Source: Pseudovibrio denitrificans JCM 12308 (GTDB lineage Bacteria; Pseudomonadota; Alphaproteobacteria; Rhizobiales; Stappiaceae). From it: a DNA stretch of 64,000 nt. Under the pieces are notes generated by a model, which saw only the letters and a list, made by a program, of their open reading frames with translations, made no database searches and was not told the DNA's origin. Position 1 is the stretch's first letter. The number at the start of each line of letters is the position of its first letter. The stretch spans positions 248,001-312,000 of the forward strand of contig NZ_BAZK01000004.1 of assembly GCF_001310815.1 (NCBI RefSeq), in the 5' to 3' direction. This document shows positions 1 to 9,178 of the stretch, piece by piece. A program made the position numbers and the translations under genes.

Positions 1-91
1 AGATCGACAGCACCGCGGTGATGAGAACCACAACCATACGGCGTTCAAGTGATCTGGGAAGGATGCTCAGGATCAGTCCTGACACGGCCAC
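1..91 (-). CDS. Sensor histidine kinase, N-terminal fragment (runs off the window)
   Basis: Only about 30 codons are inside the window. They start at a GTG whose upstream GGAAAG is a reasonable ribosome site, and they encode a short hydrophobic stretch (MVVVLITAVL) expected for the first membrane segment of a sensor kinase. The frame lies directly downstream of the response regulator gene on the same strand, with about 20 bp between them, which is the normal regulator-kinase order. The assignment as a kinase is inferred from position and the membrane segment, since no catalytic motif is visible. Confidence 0.6.
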   Translation of the reverse strand, partial: MAVSGLILSILPRSLERRMVVVLITAVLSI

Positions 92-112
92 GCTCTTTCC
101 GGTGCTCTCACA

Positions 113-829
113 TTACACTCGCGTTACGCTTTGAGAAAACAGATAGCCCTGATGGCGCACTGTGGTGATGAAGTCGGTGTTTGGATCAGTCTGAGCCAGC
201 TTTTTGCGTAGGCGGCTGATCAGAATATCGATGCTGCGATCATGGGAATTCACCTTGGCACCGCGCAGCACGCGACCCAGCGTATCGCGGGAGATCGGCT
301 TTTGCGGTGACTTCACAAAAGTCAGCAGAGCATCAAACTCGGAAGAGCTGAGATGCACCAGCACACCGTCCGGCGCTGTCAGGTGGCGGGTTGCTTCATC
401 CAGCTTCCAGCCGCTGAACTCAAAGCGCTGCGCTTTGGGCGCTGCTGCTGTTTCAACGTCTTCCGTGCGGCGAAAAATGGCAAAGATACGGGCCTGCAAC
501 TCTCTGGGGTTAAACGGCTTTTCCAGATAGTCATCTGCACCCAGCTCCAGCCCGACAATGCGTTCTGTATCACCGGTAATGGCGGAGATGATGATGATTG
601 GCATCTTGGAGGTCTGACGCACGCGCTGGCACAAGGTCAGCCCGTTTTCTCCCGGCAGCATGATGTCCAGAACCATCAGATCAATGTGGTTGGTGTCCAG
701 AAGCTCCATGGCTTCTTCCGCCGAGTTTGCGGTGAACACGGTGTACCCACGATCTTTCAGGAAGTCTGCCGTCAGGCTGGCGATTTCCTCATCATCGTCA
801 ACAATCAGCAGTGTTTTGTTCGAGAGCAT
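113..829 (-). CDS. OmpR-family response regulator
   Basis: This is a two-domain transcription factor of about 238 residues. The receiver domain has an acidic pocket (Asp11-Asp13), the phospho-acceptor Asp55 in LMVLDIMLP, and the switch Lys in LEKPFNPRE. A C-terminal winged helix ends in RSIDILISRLRKKL and a GYLF hairpin. I chose the ATG at 829 because a GAGG lies 4-5 bases upstream; an adjacent ATG at 832 is possible, and longer reading upstream lacks a ribosome site. It is divergent from the sugar ABC transporter that starts at 1033. By analogy with Pseudomonas GltR/GtrS it may control that transporter (inference). Confidence 0.9.
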   Translation of the reverse strand: MLSNKTLLIVDDDEEIASLTADFLKDRGYTVFTANSAEEAMELLDTNHIDLMVLDIMLPGENGLTLCQRVRQTSKMPIIIISAITGDTERIVGLELGADDYLEKPFNPRELQARIFAIFRRTEDVETAAAPKAQRFEFSGWKLDEATRHLTAPDGVLVHLSSSEFDALLTFVKSPQKPISRDTLGRVLRGAKVNSHDRSIDILISRLRKKLAQTDPNTDFITTVRHQGYLFSQSVTRV

Positions 830-934
830 CATACCTCGGTGTACCCATTTCAATCCCAACCAGCTCACTCTGGCCCAGTGCTGTATAACAAAACATTTGG
901 CCGCGGCGAGAGGAATGTGTATGCGTCAGGTTGT

Positions 935-948
935 CTTGCACGTGCAAG
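935..948. promoter_or_regulatory. 14-bp perfect palindrome, candidate operator
   Basis: CTTGCACGTGCAAG is a perfect palindrome. It lies in the 200-bp divergent intergenic region between the response regulator and the sugar-binding protein gene, about 85 bp upstream of the latter's start. A binding site for a sugar-responsive regulator is plausible but not shown. Confidence 0.4.
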
Positions 949-1032
949 TTCATTGGATTGTGTGTTTATACGAGATAAATTGAAGAAAGAGTTTGCTAGA
1001 AGCGTCCTCTGACCATCCATCGGGAGAGTGTA

Positions 1033-2278
1033 ATGGGCAGCCAGCGTCTCAGCTTGGTCGCACTTGCTGTTTTACTCAGTAGCATAACGGCGCAGGCCGC
1101 ACCCACAGCCGAAGTTCTGCATTTCTGGACGTCAGGCGGGGAGGCACGCGCCGCGTTGTCGCTGAAACACGCCTTTGAAGCCCGCGGCGGCGTATGGGAT
1201 GACGCGCCTGTGGCAGGCGGTGGTGGTGATGCCATGGCCGCCGTTCTGCGCGCCCGCGTGCTGGCCGGAGTGCCGCCCTCGGTGGCGCAGGTCAAAGGCC
1301 AGAACATCAAGGAATGGGCCGCCGTTGGCGCGCTGGAAGGCTCAACACAGTTGCAGACGAGCAAAACTGGGACGCATTGCTGCCGGATCTTCTGAAAGAG
1401 ACCGTGCAGTATCAGGGCGAGTATGTGGCCGTCCCCCTGAACATTCACCGGGTGGACTGGATCTGGGCCAACCCAAAGGTGCTCGACAAGGTTGGCGTCA
1501 CACCTCCGCAAACATGGGATGAGTTCAACAAGACCGCTGAAAAGATCAAGGCCGCTGGCTTCATTCCGCTGGCCCATGGCGGCCAGCCCTGGCAGGACGT
1601 AACCTTGTTTGAGGTGGTACTGCTGGGCATCGGCGGCGCGGATTTTTACAAGCAGGTCTATCTGGATCTGGATCAGGAAGCCTTGCATTCAGACACCATG
1701 ATCAAGGTGTTTGACCAGATGCGTAAACTCAGCACCTATGTGGACCCCGGCGCTCCGGGCCGTGAGTGGAACCTTGCCACCGCCATGGTGATGCGCGGTG
1801 AGGCGGCCATGCAGATCATGGGCGACTGGGCCAAGGCGGAATTTCTGACCGCAGGCCTCAAGTACGGCGAAGACTTCATCTGTGTTTCAGCTCCGTCCAG
1901 CGGCGGTTACATCATCAACTCCGACAGCTTCGCCATGTTTCAGGTCTCTGATGAAGAACAGCAGAAAGGCCAGCTGCTGATGGCCTCCATGTTGCTGGAT
2001 GAGGATGTGCAGAAGGAGTTCAACCTGCTGAAAGGCTCCATTCCTGCCAGACTGGGGGTGAGTTTGGAGGCTTTGACGAATGCGCCATGAAATCCAGCGA
2101 GGATCTGGTGCTCAATGAAGCCCGCAACACCGTCGTTGGCTCCATCGCCCACGAGCTTGTGCAGTCCGGCGCGGTACGCGGTGCCTTTCTGGATGTGGTG
2201 ACAGAGCACTTCAACACCAACATGTCTTCACAGGAAGCTGTCGAAAAGCTTGCCGAGACCGTAATCCTAGCAGATTGA
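1033..2278 (+). CDS. Sugar ABC transporter substrate-binding protein (glucose/mannose type), two frameshifts
   Basis: This periplasmic solute-binding protein of family 1 would be about 415 residues if repaired. A signal peptide ends near AQA-AP, and the mature start HFWTSGGEA followed by a GGGGDAM segment is typical of glucose/mannose binding proteins such as Pseudomonas GtsA. The coding frame changes twice. Near 1339 the phase moves from ALEG to LNTVADEQNW, and near 2069 it moves from GVSLE to GFDECAMKS. Each is repaired by inserting one base (GGCTC to GGGCTC, GGCTTT to GGGCTTT). Ribosome site GGGAG precedes the ATG. It heads the operon with two permeases and an ATPase. As read, the gene would give no full-length protein. 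Confidence 0.85.
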
Positions 2279-2347
2279 TTTCCCAAGGGCAGTCAGAGTA
2301 AAGGGTACGCACTGACACCCAAACCAGCACTGAGCAAAGAGAGCCCC

Positions 2348-3255
2348 ATGTCCAACCCCCAGCAGCGCAAGCAGATGTCTGTTCTTGACAGACTGCAGCG
2401 ATATTTGCCGCAGCTGGTCGTTGGTCCGCCATTCTTACTCATCGTGTTCTTCGTGTATGGGTTTATCGCGTGGACGGGCTTCATTTCGCTCACCAACTCC
2501 CGCATGCTGCCCACCTTCGATTTTCAGGGCATCCAGCAATATGTGCGCCTGCTGGCCATGGACCGCTGGAACGTGGCTTTTCATAACCTGTTGATTTTCG
2601 GCAGTCTTTACATCCTGTTCGCCATCACCATCGGCTGCGTGCTGGCCGTGCTGCTGGACCAGCGCATCCGCGCCGAAGGGGCGTTGCGCACCATCTATCT
2701 CTACCCCATGGCGATCAGCTTCATCGTCACCGGTACGGCGTGGAAATGGATCCTGAACCCGTCCCTCGGCATCGAAAGCTACATGCAACAGCTGGGGTGG
2801 GAGAGCTTTCAGTTCGACTGGATCGTCAACCGGGATATGGCCATCTATGTGGTGGTCCTCGCCGCTGTCTGGCAGGCCTCGGGCTTCGTGATGGCCCTGT
2901 TCCTCTCTGCCCTGCGCACCGTGATGAGGACATTATCCGCGCGGCTCATCTGGATGGCGCCAGCACCACCCGCATCTACTTCGGCATCATCCTGCCGTCC
3001 CTGCGACCCGTGTTTCTCTCGGCTTTCGTCATTCTCGCGCACCTGTCCATTAAGAGCTTTGACCTTGTGGTGGCGCTGACAAATGGCGGTCCGGGCTATT
3101 CTTCGACGCTGCCCGCCAACTTCATGTACGAGATGGCCTTCCGCCGCAATCAGATCGGCCTTGGCGCCGCCTCCGCCATGATGATGCTGGCCACAGTGGC
3201 CGCGATCATCGTGCCCTATCTTTATTCAGAGTTGAGGGCAAAGCGCCATGGCTGA
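2348..3255 (+). CDS. Sugar ABC transporter permease 1 (MalF-like), one frameshift
   Basis: This inner-membrane permease of the carbohydrate-uptake-1 family would have about 302 residues after repair and six hydrophobic segments. The frame changes near 2922. The sequence reads through ALRTV and then resumes in another phase with DEDIIRAAHLDGAS, the cytoplasmic EAA loop that docks to the ATPase. Adding one G (GTGATGAG to GTGGATGAG) restores continuity. The C-terminus overlaps the next permease by 8 bp, so the two are translationally coupled. It would form the channel with the following permease. Confidence 0.85.
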
Positions 3256-4135
3256 CCCCAAAACACTCCCCGGCGCCAGCGGCAAACGCTACCTGCTTGG
3301 CCGTCTCTTCATCTGGACCCTGCTGCTCGCCGCCGCCGTGCTCTATCTGGGTCCAATCTACGTGGTGCTCTCCACCTCCCTGAAGGATCTCGCTGAAATC
3401 CGGGCAGGCGCTCTGCTGGACTTGCCCCACGAGCTCAACTTCACCGCCTGGCGTGAGGCCTGGTCCAGTGCCTGCATCGGCGTGCGTTGTGAGGGTCTAC
3501 GGCCATACTTCCTCAACTCGGTGATCATGTCCGTGCCATCCGTGGTGATCTCCACTCTGATCGGTGCCCTGAGCGGTTACGCCCTGTCGCTCTTCCGTTT
3601 CCGCGGTGCCAACATCATCTTCGCCCTGATGCTGTTCGGCTGCTTCATCCCGTTCCAGATCGTCATTCTGCCCATGGCCCAAACCCTCGGGTTTCTGGGC
3701 ATTGCCAACTCCATCACTGGCCTGATTGTGGTGCACACCATCTACGGCATCAGCTTCACCACACTGTTCTTCCGCAACTATTATGTGTCCGTGCCCCAAG
3801 AGCTGGTGCGGGCGGCCACCATGGACGGGGCAGGGTTCTTCCGCATCTTCTGGCACATCATGCTTCCGCTCTCCGTGCCCATCATCGTGGTCTCGGTAAT
3901 CTGGCAGTTCACGCAGGTGTGGAACGAATTCCTCTTCGGCGCCAGCTTCACCTCCGGCGGAGCGCAGCCGGTGACCGTGGCGCTCAACAATCTCATCAAC
4001 TCCACCACCAGCGTAAAGCAGTACAACGTGGATATGGCCGCCGCCCTCATCGCCGCAGCGCCGACCCTTGTTGTTTACATCATCGCAGGCAGGTTCTTCG
4101 TGCGCGGGCTCACCGCCGGCGCAGTCAAAGGCTAG
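3248..4135 (+). CDS. Sugar ABC transporter permease 2 (MalG-like)
   Basis: This intact 295-residue inner-membrane permease is the partner of the preceding one. Six transmembrane segments are evident, beginning with a long hydrophobic stretch at about residues 20-40. The EAA loop VRAATMDGAGFFRIFWHI, about two thirds of the way along, is the ATPase contact of the MalG family. It starts at an ATG overlapping the end of the first permease and is followed 10 bp later by the ATPase gene, as in gtsABCD operons. Sugar specificity is inferred only from the binding protein. Confidence 0.9.
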   Translation: MADPKTLPGASGKRYLLGRLFIWTLLLAAAVLYLGPIYVVLSTSLKDLAEIRAGALLDLPHELNFTAWREAWSSACIGVRCEGLRPYFLNSVIMSVPSVVISTLIGALSGYALSLFRFRGANIIFALMLFGCFIPFQIVILPMAQTLGFLGIANSITGLIVVHTIYGISFTTLFFRNYYVSVPQELVRAATMDGAGFFRIFWHIMLPLSVPIIVVSVIWQFTQVWNEFLFGASFTSGGAQPVTVALNNLINSTTSVKQYNVDMAAALIAAAPTLVVYIIAGRFFVRGLTAGAVKG

Positions 4136-4145
4136 AGGCTTATTT

Positions 4146-5258
4146 ATGGCGACCATATCCATCGAACATGCGTCCAAGTCCTTTGGCTCAACAGAAGTTC
4201 TGAAAGACATCTCCCTTGATGTGAAAGACGGTGAGTTTCTCGTCCTGCTCGGGTCCTCCGGCTGCGGCAAGTCCACACTGCTCAACATCATCGCAGGGCT
4301 GGAACCCATCGCGGACGGTGAAATCCGGCTGGATGGGGAAGTGGTCAACGACGTCCATCCCAAGAACCGCGACATCGCCATGGTGTTCCAAAGCTATGCG
4401 CTCTATCCAAACATGACGGTGGAACGCAACATCGCGTTTGGCCTGGAAATGCGCAGGATCAGCAAGGCTGAGCGCAAAGCCGCCGTGCGCGAGGTGGCCA
4501 GCATGCTGCAGATCGAGCATCTGCTTGCCCGCAAACCAGCGCAACTTTCAGGCGGCCAACGCCAACGCGTCGCCATGGGTCGCGCCCTGGTGCGCCGCCC
4601 CAAGATCTTCCTGTTTGACGAGCCGCTCTCCAATTTAGACGCCAAACTGCGCGGCGAAATGCGCACGGAGATCAAGAAGCTCCACCAGACCCTCAAGGCC
4701 ACCATGGTCTATGTGACCCATGACCAGATCGAGGCCATGACGCTGGCAGACCGCATCGCCATCATGAAAGACGGCATTATCCAGCAGATCGGCACGCCGC
4801 AAGAGATCTACAGCAAACCCGCCAACATGTACGTCGCCGGCTTCGTCGGCGCACCGCCCATGAACTTTGTCAAGGTAGATTTGGTGAAGCAGGACGACCA
4901 ACTCGGCGTCATTCTCCCTGCTGTCCTGAAAGGTGAGCCCAAAGACTATTTCCTCCCACTCCCAGCTTCAAAACAACTGGAGCCCCGCGAAAACACCAAG
5001 GTCATCCTCGGCCTACGCCCCGAAATGATCACCCACAACGCCTTCGCAGCCCCCAACATCCCACAGATCGAATGCGACGTTGAACTCCTCGAACCCACCG
5101 GCGCCGACACCCTCTGCCTCCTCCACCTATCCGGCCACCCCGCCAAAGCCAGAGTTTCCCCCTTGTTCGCATGTAACCCGGGGGAGAGCATGGTGTTTTC
5201 CGTTGATATGGAACGCGTGTGCCTGTTTGACGGGGAGAGTGAGGCGTTGATTGGGTAG
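4146..5258 (+). CDS. Sugar ABC transporter ATP-binding protein (MalK/UgpC type)
   Basis: This cytoplasmic ATPase of about 370 residues energises the sugar importer. Walker A is GSSGCGKST (about residues 36-44), the signature is LSGGQRQR, Walker B is IFLFDEPLSNLD, and the H-loop is VYVTHDQ. A C-terminal TOBE-type regulatory region follows (LGLRPEMI). I chose the ATG at 4146 because GAGG lies 7 bases upstream and the MATISIEHASKSF start matches the family; an in-frame upstream start at 4068 would overlap the permease. It is intact, unlike the binding protein and first permease of the same operon. Confidence 0.93.
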   Translation: MATISIEHASKSFGSTEVLKDISLDVKDGEFLVLLGSSGCGKSTLLNIIAGLEPIADGEIRLDGEVVNDVHPKNRDIAMVFQSYALYPNMTVERNIAFGLEMRRISKAERKAAVREVASMLQIEHLLARKPAQLSGGQRQRVAMGRALVRRPKIFLFDEPLSNLDAKLRGEMRTEIKKLHQTLKATMVYVTHDQIEAMTLADRIAIMKDGIIQQIGTPQEIYSKPANMYVAGFVGAPPMNFVKVDLVKQDDQLGVILPAVLKGEPKDYFLPLPASKQLEPRENTKVILGLRPEMITHNAFAAPNIPQIECDVELLEPTGADTLCLLHLSGHPAKARVSPLFACNPGESMVFSVDMERVCLFDGESEALIG

Positions 5259-5292
5259 GGCTATGGCAGGTTCCTTATTCTAGATCCATTTC

Positions 5293-6056
5293 TCAAACAG
5301 GCGTCACCACTGGCGTCTGCGACACCGGGTCAGCATAAACGTTGGTTGCGATCTCGTAGACGGAGCTGACCAGGGAGGGGCTGACCACATCGTGTGGGGT
5401 GCCTTCTGCGAAGAGGGCGCCGTTTCGCATGACGATGAGGTGATCGGCGTAGCGCGATGCCTGGGCGATGTCGTGAAGGACGACGACGACCGTGCGGCCC
5501 TGACTGTTGAGCTGCTGGAGCAGATCCAGCGTCTCGTACTGATAGCGGATATCCAGATAGCTGGTGGGTTCGTCCAGCATGATGTAGGGCGTATCCTGAG
5601 CCAGACACATGGCGATGAAAGCCGCTGGCGCTGACCGCCGGAAAGGTCTTTCAAAGCGCGATCCTTGAAGCTGTAAAGCCCGGATGTGTGCAGGGCCTCT
5701 TCAACAATTTCGACATCACGGCGACTGCGAATGCCTAGTATGGATTGATGCGGTGCGCGGCCATAGCCAACCAGCTGCTCAACGTTGATGCCAGTCGGCA
5801 CAACCGGGCTTTGCGGAAGAAAAGCAATCTGCCGCGCCACGGTTTTGGCAGGCAGCCGATGGATCTCCTTCCCATCAACGGTAATGCTGCCCGTGTTGAG
5901 CTTGTTGATCTGGCCAATGGTCTTCAGCAGCGTGGATTTTCCGCAGCCGTTAGGGCCGATCAAAGCCGCATAACTGCCTTTCTGAATGGTCAGGTTGATG
6001 CTTTGAAGTGAAAACTCTTCGTAGCCAGAAGTCACGTTTGAAAGAACGATGCTCAT
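5293..6056 (-). CDS. Iron-siderophore ABC transporter ATP-binding protein (FecE/FhuC type), one frameshift
   Basis: This ATPase of about 254 residues (if repaired) belongs to the ferric-siderophore/cobalamin import family. Walker A is GPNGCGKST (34-42) and the signature is LSGGQRQR. Directly after the signature, near 5623, the frame shifts and Walker B (IMLDEPTSYLD) and the H-loop (VLHDIAQ) continue in another phase. One extra G (CGGCTTTC to CGGGCTTTC) restores it. Its ATG overlaps the stop of the upstream permease by 4 bp (ATGA), so translation is coupled. It is the last gene of the importer operon. Confidence 0.87.
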
Positions 6057-7107
6057 GCGCTCTGTCCTTTTTGAGATCTGGTCATGATCCAGATGAAATA
6101 GGGGGCGCCCAGCATGGCGCTCAAAATACCTGCGGAAACCTCAATCGGCGGCGCAATGGCACGCCCGACAGCATCTGCTAGAACAACCAATAGGGCGCCC
6201 ACCAGTGCAGCCGTTGGCAGCAGTACTCGATGTCTGCCACCAACCAGAGATCGGCTGATGTGAGGAGACATGAGGCCGATAAAGCCGATCACACCGACTA
6301 CGCCTACCGAGATACTGGCCAGTAACGTGGCCACACCCAGCAGCAACAGCCGCATCTTATTGGTGCTCTGACCTAGACCGCGTGCCGTCTGGTCTCCCAG
6401 TTGTTGCAAATCCAGTTGATAGGACAGCACCATGGTCAGACCCAGCAGACTGATCAGTGGCAGCCAGATGGAGTGCACATGCGCCCAGGTGCGCGCCCAC
6501 AAGGAGCCGGTCAGCCACACGAGTGGATTGGAAATCTCCAATGTGGCCGCTGTCACCAGCAGGTAATCAACGCCCGCATCACACACCATGCCCACCGCAA
6601 TGCCCACCAAAGCAAGACGGGCAGGAGAGACCTGACGCAAGTGCGCTGCAAACAGAACAATCACCGCTGCAACGATGCCGCCCAAAGCAGCTGCCACGGC
6701 AGATAGGTGACGGGCATCTCAGGCAGGAACATGATTGTCCCCAAAGCGGCCAGCGCAGCACCCGAGTTGATGCCCATGATCTTCGGGCTCGCCAACGGAT
6801 TTCGCACAATCGCCTGCACAATCACACCGGAAACAGCAAGGCTCGCGCCGGCCATAAGGGCAATCAGAACGCGGGGCAGGCGAGACTTCCAGATGATGTA
6901 GGTCTGCTTTGGCCCTTCAAGATCAAACAGGCTGTTGATGATCACATCCAGCGGAATGCTGACAGCACCCACGCCAAGGCTGATCATGCTGGCAGTGATG
7001 CAGGCAATGAACAGCAGCAGCTGAACACGGAACGCTTTGGTGCCACGATGGGTTTTAAAGTCCACCCGCCATTGAGGAGGCGCGGAGGTCTCGGAGAGCA
7101 CGCTCAT
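6053..7107 (-). CDS. Iron-siderophore ABC permease 2 (FecD/FhuG-like), one frameshift
   Basis: This FecCD-family membrane permease would have about 351 residues when repaired. The N-terminal half carries the SGVIVQAIVRNPLASPKIMGINSGA segment split across helices and the C-terminal half the GVIGFIGLMSPHISR loop, both diagnostic of the family. Near 6692 the phase changes between TYLPWQ and ALGGIVAAV; restoring one G (CAGCTGC to CAGGCTGC) repairs it. The ATG overlaps the preceding permease's stop by one base (TGATG). It pairs with the next permease upstream as the membrane channel. Confidence 0.87.
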
Positions 7108-8096
7108 CAGTCAATCTCCTTGGCAGTGATGGTCAGGTAAAGAAAGTAAGGTGCACCAATCAAAGCGGAGACCACGCCAACGGCTGTCTCCTCAGGAAAG
7201 TTGATCAGCTTGGAAACGCCATCTGCGACCAGCATCAGGGTCGCGCCGCACAGCATCACAGCAGGAACCAGTACACGGTGATCCGTTCCAAACCCAGCAC
7301 GGCACAAATGCGGAATGATAAGACCCACAAACATTACTGGGCCAGCTACGGAAACAGAAACGCCGGTCAAAATAGAAGCAAGCAGAATGCCGAACAGCAG
7401 GGTAAAACGTGGGTCAGAGCCAAGCCCCTTCGAGGCAGCTTCCCCAAGCGCCATCAGATTGAGCTTGTGAGACATGAAGAATGTCATCACACCAGCAGCC
7501 AGACACCACACCAGCAGTGGCGTGGCCTGCTTCCAGCGCACATCGGCAATGTCACCGGTTGTCCATTGAATAACGGAAAGCGCCAGTTCGTCATCCAGCG
7601 TAAACGTAAAGCGCACCAGCGCGAATGCGAAAGCACTGACAGCCACCCCGGAAAGGATCAGGCGCAGAGCACTGAGCGTGCCCTTCAATCCACCCGCAAG
7701 CGTCAGGGTCAGGCCACCAGCAAAGGCGGCACCCAGCACGGCCATGGTGTCGATGTTAAAGATCACGAGAGATGGAAACACCAGCCCGATGGCAATTCCA
7801 AGGGCAGCACCCTGGTTGATGCCGAGGATGGAGGGAGAGGAAAGCGGGTTGCGAGTTGTGGCCTGCAGCAGCAACCCGGCAAGGCTCAAGTTGGCGCCAA
7901 TCAACGCAGCAATCAGAGTACGTGGGGCACGAATGTCCCAGATAATGGAAAGGCTCTGCTCATCCAGCTGCGCAGACAGCGCGCTCAGGATCTGATCAAA
8001 GCCGATATCTTGCCGGCCACCTGTGGCAAGGGACAGCGCCGCTCCTGCGAGCAGCGCCATCCCCATAAGGCTCCAGTACATGGCAGTCAATGGCAT
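7107..8096 (-). CDS. Iron-siderophore ABC permease 1 (FecC-like)
   Basis: This intact FecCD-family permease has 329 residues and about nine to ten hydrophobic helices. Family landmarks are RAPRTLIAALIGANLSLAG, the ATRNPLSSPSILGINQGA stretch, and the cytoplasmic coupling loop GPVMFVGLIIPHLCR. It sits 9 bp downstream of the binding protein and overlaps the second permease by a base, so SBP, two permeases and ATPase form one operon. The likely substrate is a ferric siderophore; haem or cobalamin cannot be excluded. Confidence 0.9.
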   Translation of the reverse strand: MPLTAMYWSLMGMALLAGAALSLATGGRQDIGFDQILSALSAQLDEQSLSIIWDIRAPRTLIAALIGANLSLAGLLLQATTRNPLSSPSILGINQGAALGIAIGLVFPSLVIFNIDTMAVLGAAFAGGLTLTLAGGLKGTLSALRLILSGVAVSAFAFALVRFTFTLDDELALSVIQWTTGDIADVRWKQATPLLVWCLAAGVMTFFMSHKLNLMALGEAASKGLGSDPRFTLLFGILLASILTGVSVSVAGPVMFVGLIIPHLCRAGFGTDHRVLVPAVMLCGATLMLVADGVSKLINFPEETAVGVVSALIGAPYFLYLTITAKEID

Positions 8097-8105
8097 GTGC
8101 GGGAC

Positions 8106-9029
8106 TTAGTTTTGAACTTGCTTCATGATTTCAAGCAGATCAGTGGCGGTCATCTCTGCAGCCACCATGCCGCGCAGACGAGACCACACATGTGCTTCCA
8201 CATGGAACACGCGATTGTTCTTCACGGCGCTGATGTTTTCATATAGCGCTTCACCCTTCCAGCCATCAGCAAAGGATGGTGTTGCGTATGGGCCGAGAAT
8301 GAGAATGTCCGGGTTGACCGCAGATAGCTGCTCCAGTGAGGTCTTCACATAGTTGGATTCATAAACCGCACCATTGGTCGGCTTCATGCCGCTGGCAAAA
8401 CCAAAGCCCTTCAGCAAAGAGCCATTGTAGGAAACTGGGGAGTGCAGCCACAGACCTTTGGCATTCGCTACACCAAACTGGATTTTGTAGTGGCCAGCAT
8501 TTTTGAACTGCGCACCAATCTCCGCCATTTTGGCCTTGTGCGCCTCAACGCGGGCTTTCATCTCATCGGCTTTGCCAACAGCAGCACCAATGGCTTCCAG
8601 CTGCGCAATCGCGGAAGGGTAGTCGCCGCCGAGGCTATCAAACACGACGGTTGGTGCGATTTCGGATAGGGTCTCATAGGCCGCAGTGTGACGGGTCTTA
8701 TCAGCAATGATCAGATCCGGACCCAGTGAGGCAATCACTTCAAGGCTTGGGGTCTTGCGGGTGCCAACAGAAACCCAGTCATGACCAATCTTGTCGGTGT
8801 ACGCGCTGATGATGCGATCACGCTTCTTGTCGTCCGCAACACCCACTGGTGCCACACCAACAGCAGCTAGTGCGTCCACAAAGCTGTATTCCAGCACAAC
8901 AATGCGCTGTGGCTGATCAGGAACGGTGGTGGTGCCCAGCTCGTGCTTGACGTCCCGTGCAGAAGCACCAAAGGCAACAAGTGTGGAAAGGGCACCGGCA
9001 ATGGCAGCAGCGAAAAGATTGGTTTTCAT
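8106..9029 (-). CDS. Iron-siderophore ABC transporter substrate-binding protein (FecB type)
   Basis: This 307-residue periplasmic binding protein has a signal peptide ending near GASA-RD. The opening TVPDQPQRIVVLEYSFVDALAAVGVAPVG is the classic cluster-A-II siderophore-binding pattern, and LGPDLIIAD and NPDILILGPYA are the usual lobe strands. It is the first gene of the operon and has a candidate iron-responsive box upstream (9091-9105). The family includes FecB, FhuD and FepB; the specific chelate cannot be read from sequence. Confidence 0.9.
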   Translation of the reverse strand: MKTNLFAAAIAGALSTLVAFGASARDVKHELGTTTVPDQPQRIVVLEYSFVDALAAVGVAPVGVADDKKRDRIISAYTDKIGHDWVSVGTRKTPSLEVIASLGPDLIIADKTRHTAAYETLSEIAPTVVFDSLGGDYPSAIAQLEAIGAAVGKADEMKARVEAHKAKMAEIGAQFKNAGHYKIQFGVANAKGLWLHSPVSYNGSLLKGFGFASGMKPTNGAVYESNYVKTSLEQLSAVNPDILILGPYATPSFADGWKGEALYENISAVKNNRVFHVEAHVWSRLRGMVAAEMTATDLLEIMKQVQN

Positions 9030-9090
9030 GAGCTTGACTTCTCAAAAGGATTAGCAAAAGCAACGGTTGTGTTCCGAGCTATTGTATACC

Positions 9091-9105
9091 TGATAATTAT
9101 AGTCA
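9091..9105 (-). promoter_or_regulatory. Candidate iron-responsive box (TGA-N9-TCA)
   Basis: TGATAATTATAGTCA has exactly the TGA-N9-TCA layout described for the iron-responsive operator of RirA in alphaproteobacteria. It is 62 bp upstream of the siderophore-binding protein start. On the coding strand it overlaps a TTGACT (-35-like) and is followed by a TATACAAT stretch, so a bound repressor would block the promoter. The motif is short and could arise by chance; its position is the main support. Confidence 0.5.
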
Positions 9106-9178
9106 AGTTTAAATAGGAGTTTTAACCTCATATTTATTCGTTAACGCAGGCATCCGGTGGATACCTGCGCAAAACCAC

